The notes below the pieces were generated by a model. The model was given only the letters and a program-made list of their open reading frames with translations. It ran no database searches and was not told where the DNA came from. Shown one piece after another: positions 22,701 through 34,700 of a DNA stretch of 64,000 nt (position 1 is the stretch's first letter; every line of letters starts with the position of its first letter). The stretch comes from Oreohelix idahoensis (lineage: Eukaryota > Mollusca > Gastropoda > Stylommatophora > Oreohelicidae). The DNA lies in the NCBI GenBank assembly GCA_024509875.1, contig JAMPIV010012152.1:129501-193500 (forward strand). The letters are read 5' to 3'. Position numbers and translations under genes: made by a program.

Positions 22701-25700
22701 ATGTCTCTAAGCCATACAGCAAGACTGACTTCACATTTGAGTTAAAGATTCTAATTTTGTTCTCTCTGGATATAACTGAGGAGTTCCATATTGGTCGAAG
22801 GGCATTAAAAGCGCATCTGGCTTTATTTATCTTTGAGCAGACGTCACCAGCTGTTCCCCCTCCTTTGTCAATGTTACTCCCCAGATATGTAAAGCTTTCT
22901 ACTTCTTCAATGACTTGATCATTGATCTTCATCGAGTCCATCTGACTATTTTTTATTCTCATTTCTGTTGTTTTATTTACATTTATGTGTAGTCCCATCT
23001 TTGCTGCTTGTGTTACTAATCTATTTGCTTTCTCCTGCATATTTTGCTGTCTGTGTGATAAAAGGCACAAATCATCTGCAAAGTCTAGATCCTGCAGTTG
23101 TTTGTTAAATGTCGACCGTATTCCAGTTTTCTCTCCTTCTGTTGTCTGTCTCATAATGCAGTCTATGACCATGAGTTTCTCTTACAGTACGCTGATGAGA
23201 AATTTGTCTTTCAGTACCACTAAGAGGAATTTCTCTTAACTGATTCCGTACGTAATTATTTTCAGCTCTGGAAGGAATTATTTTTAAGCCCCAAAAATTT
23301 ACACATACATAATTTACGTTTACTGACAATGTGTGTCTAATCATGAGTTAAGTATAACATATTATATATCAAATTAAAGTACATTGGATGAACAATATAA
23401 ATCCATATGCCTTTCTAGCTAATTTTATGTTATGTTTATGTTATAACAAATAACATGTACACGGAAAAAAGATAACTTGAAATTTTGAACAAAAATTTTC
23501 GACTTACGTAAGGCTTGTAACATAAATTGTTATTACAATACAGTTTCACTGCTCTCTTTGTGCAGGTAATCCATTTAGAAACACAGAAAAAGTAAGAAAG
23601 TTATGGTTGATCACACAGTTTGTTCACTGTTCACATATTAGTAACATATCCTGTGTGTTTTTCGGCCATTATGGCGATACGACAAAACACGATTAAAGAT
23701 GAAGATAAATGTGAAAAAATCCGTTCAAACGCAAATAAAAGACATTGAAGCTTGTTGAAATTTGCCCAGTTTTGTGTTTACTTCCATTCGAGATAAATTC
23801 CGGGCAGTATAAAATATCAGAATAGAAAGAAACAATGAAATAAATCAGCGTCTTTTAAAAGATCTTACGTCTACAGCGTTCGGCATTTGCATCTATTATT
23901 AGATCTTGCGTACGGAATCAGTTAAAGGACAATGATAAACGACAATTTGTCATGAAGTACATTAAAGAAGAAGAATTTGTCTTAAAGTAAGTATCCTGAA
24001 GACCCTCTATAGAGAAGTCAAACATATTTGTAACAGTACCAGAATCAATAACCTTTAGCTCCCCAAGGAGCATAGGCCTTCAACAAACACATGCCAAGTC
24101 TTCCTGTCCTGTGCCATCCGCTCAAGTTCTCTCCATGTTTTCCTCATCCTTTTCACCTCTGTTTCCAGTTCTCTTCTCTATGTTTCTCTTTTGGTCTACC
24201 TCTGCCTCTCTTTCCCTGTGGATTCCAGAACAAGGACTGCCTTGTGATGCTATCAACAGGTCTCCTCAATGTGTGTCCTATCCATCGCCAACGTCTTCTT
24301 CTCAACTCTTGTTCCACTTGCACTTGTCTGGTTCTTGTCATCAATTCCACATTTGTGACTTTGTCATACAATGTCAATCCCTCTATTCTTCGCAAGCACC
24401 CGTTTATGAAAGTCTGTAGCTTTTTGGTTGTTATTTTTGTTGTTCTCCATGTCTCAGAGCCATACAATAGGACTGACTTCACATTTGAGTTGAAGATTCT
24501 TATTTTCATGTTGGACGTGATTTCTCTTGTTCTCCATATGTTTCCCAATGCAATGAAAGCTCCTCTTGCTTTTTGCATTCTTATTTTGATATCAATGTCT
24601 GTACCTCCAACTTTGTCTATATTACTGCCAAGATATGTGTACGATTCTACATCTTTTAGTGGTGTTTCTTCAAGTTCAACCTTGTTAGCATTTCTTGCAT
24701 TTATTCTCATAATCTTTCTCTTTTCCCTGTGTATTTCCAGGCCCACTTGTTGTGACCTCTCATTGAGTATTTTCATTTTGTCTTGCATTTGATTATGGTT
24801 ATGGGACAGAAGAGCCAAGTCATCTGCAAAATCTAGATCATCAAGCAGTTTAGTCAGGTTCCACTGGATTCCATTTCTGTCATGTGATGTCGATGTTTTT
24901 CATAACCCCATCTATTGCTAGTAAGAAACGAAATGGAGATAAGAGGCATCCATGTCTCACTCCCGTTCTAATCCTAAAAGGTTCTGTAAGGACAACTAAC
25001 AGTGCCAGAATGACAACTATTAACAAGCTGGAGTAATACATTATTGTAAAGGGATACAGTAAGCATGCAAACCGTATCTATGCTAAACATGTTGAAAGCA
25101 AGCTTTACTCACTACACCAGCTCACTCACAAGTGATATATCAAAAGGAAAAGTAAAAAATATTGTGTGTTTTTTACACATATACATATTCTTGACTACAA
25201 AGTGGGTTTTTTTTTTTTTCTCTCAAAGATGTAACACTACCAACCTGAGAGAAATATGGTATTGATCTAATGCCTCCTGGTGTTGGTTCATGCTGACTAG
25301 GCAGTCGGCTAGTTGCTGGTGCAGTCGCGCCGTGCTGTGGCTTTCTTGCATCTTTCGAAGTCTGAAGAAAACAACATGACCAACAACATAATGTAAGACA
25401 TTTACTGATGGACTTCAGAGCAAGCATATCTGGCCATCACCAGTACCATTCATGGAGAAACTCTACGTGATATAAATAGCCTCAAGCTGACCACTGTTTT
25501 CTTTCTAAATAATCAAGAAGACGACGTCTGAGAGTGTACGAAGAAGAACTGATAGATTTTTACCTGAATGCAATCCTTTAAATCTGGGGTTCTTAGCTTA
25601 CGGTCATGGTCGCCTTGGGTGTCCATGAATGGATTCTAGGGTGTCCATGAATGGATTCTAGGGTGTCCATGAATGGATTCTAGGGTGTCCATGAATGGAT

Positions 25701-28700
25701 TCTAGGGTGTCCATGAATGGATTCTAGGGTGTCCATGAATGGATTCTAGGGTGTCCATGAATGGATTCTAGGGTGTCCATGAATGGATTCTATGGTGTCC
25801 ATGAATGGATTCTAGGGTGTCCATGAATGGATTCTAGGGTTCCATGTATATAACCTAGAATTTAAAATGTAAAGTTTTATTTATTATGTATGTTTGTATA
25901 TTTTTTTCCAAGAAGGGGTCTATAGTCTTCATTGGACAATAAAAGAGACCCACAGCTTTCATTGGACAATGAAAGGGGTCCATTGCCTTTATAGGACAAT
26001 CAAAGGGGTCCATGGCACAAAAATGTTGAGAAACTCTACTTTAAATGTTCAATCTGTTCCTCTTCTGCTCCGGTCACATGACTTTAACAACTGAGCACAT
26101 GAAATGTTGGACTTCTTCCAGAGCATCCTATATTCTGATCATGTTCTCATCTGTCCTAAAATGCATCCTCAACATCTCTCGGCAAAATGCCCTTAATTCT
26201 AGCCACAAAACCATTTCAGAGTTAAGTGAGACTTGACCTATCAACCCCCTCCACTACTGCTGTTTGAAAGATTCTTTCCCCGATCTACTTCTTCCCAGTC
26301 TCATCTAGCAGCGCAGGAAGTGTTCAAAGATGTGCCCTTGATGGCTTATGGACATCACAAGAAATTAAGGGACCGCCTGGTTCACGGCCAACTGAACATC
26401 AACAATGGTAGCCACTTTGGTATCAAAGTATGTTTTAAGTCTTTCTTTATTTCTTACCCTGGGATTTCTACTCTGTAATGCTATGGACAACACTTTTACA
26501 AACAATAATATACTTTAGCAGCAATACAGCCAGTGACTAGTTTATCTACACCTCTTCTGTTCTCAACAACACACATGTGGCTACTACAACAGGTTATTTT
26601 AGTATGCGGTAAAATGTTCTGTTATCCTGCCTGGAAACCTGTCAAGTGAATGTACATTACAGTCACCAATTACTCACAGTTCTGCTCCTTTGGCAAAGTC
26701 CTGTTCTTGTATAAGCAAGTCCACCATGAGATAAACTGGTTCCAACAGGTTGGGATCAAAAGTCATTGCACGGTTCAGATACTGTTTGGCCTAAGGAACA
26801 AAAATATATAAACAATATATTGTACCACCATCCCCTTTCATTGTACCACCATCCCCTTTCAGCTGCCCAAGGAGCATAGGCCTTCAACAAACTTATGTCA
26901 CATCTTCCTGTTCAGTGCCATCAGCTCGAGGTCTTTCATGTCTGTCTCCAGTTCTCTTCTCCGTGTATTCTATGGTCTCCAACAACCTCTCTTACCCTGG
27001 GGATTCCAGAACAAAAACTTGTCTTGCAATGCTATCACTAGGTCTCCTCAACGTGTGACCTATCCATCACCAGTGTCTTCTTCTCATCTCTTGTACCAGT
27101 GGCACTGTCTGGTTCTTGTCTTCAGCTCTACATTAGTAATCTTGTCATACCACTTTTTTTTTCCTCTAACCAGCGGCACTCGAGCTTTCCAGGTCTTTTG
27201 ACCCAATGACATGTCATTGCGAGGCTGGGGGGTCAGTGGACTTTCCTTCCAACCCGGTCAGGAGCTTTGCTCCTTCCCATCCACATGGGATTTATGTGCA
27301 GGAGCCGTTCAGGTTATTCAGTCAAATTTCCGGTCATAAACATTCCTTCAAACGCTGACGCCCGGGTTTGAACCATGAAAACCTGGTCGCCAGTACAACG
27401 CCGTAGCCATTACACCAGCGCGGCTCCCTGTCATACCACTTAAATCCTTCTATTCTATGCAAGCATATTCTATGCCATTTCATGATCTGTTAATAAATCA
27501 ATCAGCCGCGGTCTAAAATCATCATTACTATTATCATTCTTTATTTTCTTGTACACTTATTATGGAGCATGGAGCCATCACTGTAGTTGGACCCTTGCAG
27601 GAAACCTGCAGCAAGAATTCACATACTCTTGTAGCAGTGGTTTCTGTGGCAATCTGTTTTATATAATAAAGTTGCCAGCCCCATACACAACCTGATATTT
27701 GTCACCTTGACCCAGACGTAGCCTTAGTGCTATTCTCTTCACAGACCCCACAGAACTACATGGGGCACTGTCTACTTCAGCATCTGATTTTATCTAAATT
27801 CTACAAGTACTCAAGCATTTGTAACATGAGCTATCTAAAACTTAACAACAAAAACTCAAACTAAACTTGGCTACAAACATTCTGAAATCCTGAACTAACC
27901 AAACTTTGCTACACAAGTACTCACATATTCTACATTCAAACCTGCAACAGTCTGTCAAGCTACACAAGTACTCAGTTATTCTACATTCAAACCTGCAACA
28001 GAGTCTGTCAAGCTACACAAGTACTCAGTTATTCTACATTCAAACCTGCAACAGAGTCTGTCAAGCTACACAAGTACTCAGTTATTCTACATTCAAACCT
28101 GCAACAGAGTCTGTCAAGCTACACAAGTACTCAGTTATTCTACATTCAAACCTGCAACAGAGTCTGTCATGCTACACAATTACTCAGTTATTCTACATTC
28201 AAACCTGCAACAGAGTCTGTCAAGCTACACAAGTACTCAGTTATTCTACATTCAAACTTGCAATAGAGTCTGTCATGCTACACAAGTACTCAGTTATTCT
28301 ACATTCAAACTTGCAATAGAGTCTGTCAAGCTACACAAGTACTCAGTTATTCTACATTCAAACTTGCAATAGAGTCTGTCATGCTACACAAGTACTCAGT
28401 TATTCTACATTCAAACCTGCAACAGAGTCTGTCAAGCTACAAAAACAAATATATTTCTGAAAACTTCAACTTACTTTAGCCACACTACTGGGGTCTTTAG
28501 CCAGCACAGTTGCCACAAGCTGATGAGAATCAAGTCAAATACACATTATCAGTCATAAACAACAATATACAACTGGTTATAGAAATTACAACATACAGAC
28601 ATACTGTTTTTCTAATGAGGAAAAAATATATATTAATTAAAGTCCCACTTACACAGAATGTATCAGCCATATCTTTTAACATAAGTCCCACGGACAGTAA

Positions 28701-31700
28701 AAGTACGGACCAGCCATACCTATTAACTAAAATCCCAAATATGTAAATGTATGGGACATATCTTTTAGCTACAACCCTACATACAACTGGCAGTGTGGTC
28801 AGAGTGCTAGCTTTTTGAGACAGTTACTGTGTTTCAATTGAAACCTGGTAGCGGCATACCAATCTACCCAGCTGTAATTGGGTAACTGACTCTGCTCTTG
28901 AGTTAGGGAAGGCAAAGGCAGCAAGGAAGTGAACTGGTTGCCCCACTTCATAAAGCTGAGACCTAATAAAGTGAAGTCTCTAACACTTCACCCCACTTTG
29001 GCAGTATCTGCTATAGGACCATCTTTACTTTTAGATGAGCGTCAAATGGTTACAGTGCTTGTTTCTTGAGGCAATGTTACTGGGTTTAAAACCTGGAGTC
29101 TCACACTCCAGTCTACCCAGCTGTAAATTGGTACCCAACACTGATCGTGAGTTAGGGAAAGCAAAGGCAATGAAGGAGGGAACAGGTTACCCCACCTCAT
29201 AAAGCCGAAATCTAGTAAAGTCTTTAACACTCTACTCCCCTACAGCAGTATCGGCCATGTGACTACCTACCTACTTAAATAGATGTATGGGTCATATCTT
29301 TTAAATGAAGTCTTACTTACTGTTAATGTATGGGTCATATCTTTTAAATGAAGTCCTACTTACTGTTAATGTATGGGTCATATCTTTTAAATAAAGTCCT
29401 ACTTACTGTTAATGTATGGGTCATATCTTTTAAATAAAGTCCTACTTACTGTTAATGTATGGGTCATATCTTTTAAATAAAGTCCTACTTACTGTTAATG
29501 TATGGGTCATATCTTTTAAATAAAGTCCTACTTACTGTTAATGTATGGGTCATATCTTTTAAATAAAGTCCTACTTACTGTTAATGTATGGGTCATATCT
29601 TTTAAATAAAGTCCTACTTACTGTTAATGTATGGGTCATATCTTTTAAATAAAGTCCTACTTACTGTTAATGTATGGGTCATATCTTTTACCTAAAGGCC
29701 TACTTACAGTAAATATATGGGCTATATCTTTTACCTAAAGTCCCATTTACAGTAAATATGTGGACAATATCTTTTACCTAAAGGCCTACTTACAGTAAAT
29801 ATATGGGCCATATAATTTAAATAAATCCTACTTACAGTAAATGTATGGACGATATCTTTTAAATAAAGTCCTACTTACAGTGAATGCACAAACCACATCT
29901 ATTAACTAAAACCCTTATATATGGTAAATATAACGATCATATCTTTGAACCACAGCCCCACTTACAGTAAAGGTACGGGCATTGTTTCCTATCGTCTTAC
30001 AAGCTCTCATGGCCCAGGCAAGAGCTTCCTTAACCTTGCGGCTGCTCAGGTAACAATCTACCAAACCTTGAAAGAGCAACACAAAAAACAAGTAGCTACG
30101 TACGAGAATAGTTTTGTGTACCTCTATGTCTGCCTCTACATTCAATCATTACCACTTAACACAGTAACTACCGCGAGCTGCTCAGAGCGTCGATCTATGT
30201 TTAGCAATAAAACAAATGAAAAATGTACTGAAACACTTTCTGATCTAGTTCGAGATTTTATGTTGCCACCGGAAAACAAATTCCCAAAACATGGTTGTTG
30301 TAGAACACTGGAAAATTGAAATTATATTCATATTTTTCAGAGTTTTGGGTTAGTTACCAATATTTTATGGAAGTGGTGTAGGTGTGATTATGTAAGCTAC
30401 CAATAGTATAAATATTAGTCAGTATGTCTGTCCTTGGGCTTGTTATTATTGTAATTGGATATACTACGCGACAATCACCTATAAAATTAACATGGGAATC
30501 ACCAAATGGTTGGGACAGAAACCAGATAGACCACATCATGATTAACGGTAGATGGAGACATGCATTACAAGATGTGAAGGTAAGAAGAGGTGCAGATGTG
30601 GGAAGTGATCACCATTTAGTAGTAGCAAAACTGAAAGTGAAACAAAGAAGGGCTGGACCAACTGTAACTACACAGAAAATGTTTGACATCAGCAAATTGA
30701 AGAATCCCCTTACCAGAAAAGCTTTTGCGGCTGACATAAAGAAACGATATCAATTTGCCAAAAGTCAGGAAAAGACATTGACTGATGATATAGACCAGAA
30801 ATTCAACACCATTTCAACAATATATAAGGAAAGCAGCAAATCATGCTTGGGATTCCAGGAAAGGAAGAAGCAAGACTGGATAACACCAGAAACATTAAAC
30901 ACCATAACACTGAGAAAGGTAATGAAAAGAAAGAAAACAGAAGCGAAGTCCCCCAGGTTAAAGCAACTATATAGCGAACAGTACAGTCAGCTGGACAAGG
31001 AAGTTAAATGCCAAGCCCGAGCCAACAAAAGGAATTTCCTAGACGATCTTGCAAGACAGGCAGAAGAGGCAGCACTGAGAAATGAACAAAGCACAGTATA
31101 CAAAATAACTAAATTCATCAGCGGAAAACGAGGTGCAAACAATATTACACTAGTAAGAGATAAGCAAGGAAATCTGATCACGACAGCAGAGGGACAGGAA
31201 ACAAGATGGGCAGAGCACTTCAGAGAAACTCTGAACAAGGAACCACCAGAGACACAACTGAATGTTCCTGAGGCTGAAAACGATCTAGATCTTCTTGCGA
31301 TCGCATCTTTGATGTTTACACCGTCAGACGAGTTCTCATGATGAATTCGACTGTTGTTTGAAGTTCCTCTTTAGCTCCATATAGCTTTGAGTTTAGTGTT
31401 GAGTCATTGGGCCAGTATATCTTTCTTAACTGGTCATACAGAGGACAATCCTGTAGAACATGCTCAGCAGTTTGTTCGTTTAACTCTTAGTATACGAGCG
31501 GCCTTTTAGAAAGGCCGATGATCGATCCCCGTCAATAGCGAAAATGTATAGGTGAATGCATGTTTAAAACCACTGAACAATTTAGTTACGTGCATGATAT
31601 AGAAGTTTCATTTCTTCACATTTTGATATATAACACTTTATGTTATCTTTATAAATAAATTATTTAGTGCAGATTGATTATCGGCCTTTCTAAAAGGCCG

Positions 31701-34700
31701 CTCGTATACTAAGAGCTAATCCACATGTGCACAGTGGTGAAGCAGACAATCGTAGCTTGTGCATGTGTTTATTCAGTTTGTTATGCCCTGTCCTGAGGCG
31801 AAAAATAGTTATCTGCCCCTGCCGGTCGAGAGTGTGATAGTCGTCTTTGGGTTGGTTCTGTTCTCTTCTGATAGTCTGGATAGCTCTCTTTTTCTCAAAG
31901 TATGTGACTTCATTATCTTCTTGTTCACATTCTCCTCCCTTTTTTGCAAGTTTATCTGCCTTTTCATTTCCGGGTACACCACAATGAGATAGTACCCACT
32001 GAAGTATGGTTCTCTTTTTGGCAGCTACCTTGTTTAGTTCATTTCTCAGATGCGGGAGTTTACCACCCTTGAGAGCTTGCAGGACAGACTGTGAGGATGA
32101 CTACCTGGTGGCAGTCAGAGTTGGTGTTATAAATCATATTTGCAGCTTGCTCTAGAGCTTGAACCTCAGCTGTATAGTTGGAACAGAATTTACCAGTGGG
32201 AATGTGCCTAGTCTCATAGTGGTTGTCAGGATATGAGATAAAGATACCGGCACCTCCATTCCTAACAGCATTAGTTGCTGATCCATCTGTATAGGCATGT
32301 ATCCATGATTGATCGGGATAGCTTTCTTGGATCATACTCAATGTAGCAGTTCGTTTTTGCAGATCATTATACTCACATCCACTTGTGAGACCACTGACTG
32401 ATGTATTAATTTGGAGGGCATTGCTGGCCTGCTCCCATGGTACAGGGTATAGGGTGGGCTTCAGTGGTGTTGTCTTCATGGATAGGTCTTCTTGATGCTG
32501 TCTTTTAAGTCTTTTTCCCGATGCACAAAGCTGCTACGCTTTAGACGTCCCAATGCCAGATCATCTAGTCTTGCCTTCATTGGGTGCGTTGGCATACTGT
32601 TGTACTTTTCCATCTGGATCATGGTTTTTGTGTCTCTTCTATGGGACAATGTCTGTAATCCAGCAACCTTCTGCATCTCTGATATTGGTGTAGTTTTCAT
32701 GGCTCCTGTAATGAGCCTGAGAGCTTGATTTTGCACCTTGTCCAAAGACTGCAGATGTGAGTTAGCAGCTGATGACCATGCTGCTGAGCTAAACTCTAAG
32801 TGTGGTCTTATTACTCCATTATAAATCTTCTTTAGATTTCGTTCATTTGCTCCCCAGTTGGTACCTGCTAATTTTCTGAGTATGCCTAGTCGTCTTCGGG
32901 CCTTTCCTTCTGCATTTTCAATATGCTTATTCCATGTAAGCCTTTGGTCAAATGTCACCCCAAGATAGGTGGGGTAGCTTTCTTCCTTGATCACGGTTGT
33001 CCCTAGGTGTATGTTAGCTGATTTGTCCTTGGGGGCGAGGGAGAACAGTGTTGTGGAGGTTTTGTCTGTGTTTATTGTGATAAGCCATTTCTCTGCCCAT
33101 GACACTAGCATGTCTGCTGCCCGCTGCATTCTATAATTTGCTGTGGTGACATTTTCATCAGCGCACCAGAGTACTAGGTCATCTGCATATAAGGCAGCTT
33201 TCACTCCTGCGGGGAGATCTTTCACCAGGTCATTGATGTAAACAAGGAAGAGTGTTGGGGAAATTACTCCTCCTTGAGGTACCCCCTGATGGAGCAACAC
33301 TTTTCTGCTCTGCAGACCGTCAAGAGTGACTCTAGTTCTCCTGTTATGCAAGTATGACTGGATCCATTTCATCATGTTGCCTTGGATTCCACTTCTCCTA
33401 AGTTTTGCAATGAGGCCATCTTTCCACACCTTGTCAAAGGCCTGCTTGAAGTCGACCCAGATCGTTAGGACCTTTTTCTTCTCCTGGAAGGCATCTTCTA
33501 TTGCTTGAGACAAGTAAGTAACTTGGTCTTCTATACTGTAGCATTCTCTAAATCCAGCTTGTTCCGGCACCAGGATCTGCTCAGACTCTAAATACCATTT
33601 CAATCTGTGGTTGACTATTCGCTCCATAGTCTTCCCAACACAGCTTGTGAGACTGATTGGCCGGTAACTTGCAGCCTCGGTCTTACATTTCCCTTTCTTT
33701 AGTATGGGTATTGTGATGGCTTCTCTCCATACTTGGGGTACCGTTCCTTTCAACCAGCTGTGGTTGAATATCTCAAGCAGTTTTGTCTTTGCTGCTGAGC
33801 TCAGATTTACTAGCATTTCGTTGCTGATTTTGTCTGGGCCGGGTGACTTTTGAAACTTAAGCTTGGAAATAGCCTTCTGTAGTTCTCCTAGTGTGATGGG
33901 TTCCCTCATTGGGGCAGGAGTATCTGTCTGTCCCATGGTTGCCAGTATTTCTTTTCTTATCTCTCTCTGATGGTCTATGTTAATGGGTAAGTTGCTTTCT
34001 GAACTGTATCTTCTAGCAAACAAGTCTGCAGCTTGTTTTCCTCTGAAAAGTTTGCCACCTTCATCCAATGTGTAGTCTGCCTAGGTGAGGAACGCTCTTC
34101 ATTTAGAGACTTGACTAATCTCCAAAGTTTCCTGCCGTCTTTCTCAAGGTTCAGCGATGCCGTTTTAGTTCTCCAGCTTTTCCGTTTTTCTTCTAGCTTT
34201 GTTCTCTGAAACTCTGCTACAGCCTTTTTCCATTTGTTGTGAGTTTCAAGTGAAGGCTGAGACTCTGCGTCCTTTCTAGCCCTGTCCATAGCTTCCTGAC
34301 GTTCTTGGAGTGTGCTGGACCAGTATGGTATGTAGTTACGCCGGCATCCTTTGGGAATGGTTTCTTTTGCAGCTTGTAGTATGCATCTGTTGAAGTCTTT
34401 TACCACTTCATTAATGTCTCTGTTCTGTACCTTGAGGGTAGACAGCAGCGTGTTCACCTGATGCCTGAATAAACCCCAGTTGGCTTTTTTGTAGTTCCAT
34501 CTTGTAATGGCTGGGCCTGTACTGAGAGTTGCACTCTGGACAGTAAGAAAGATTGGGCGATGGTCGCTTCCCCCTAGTTGGTCTCCTACTTCTCTACTAA
34601 TAGATCCAGCTATATCTGGTGTGGAGAAGGCAAGATCTGGTGTTGAAGTTGTGTGCCATCCTCTGGAGTAGAAGGTAGGAGTATCTGTGGCATTATTGAC

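Noticed and set aside
25616..25838. CRISPR-like array
   Set aside because: The 22-bp unit repeats without spacers in a eukaryotic intron; it is a minisatellite.
27906..28372. 137-codon frame
   Set aside because: It is a by-product of the 53-bp minisatellite, which changes frame every unit.
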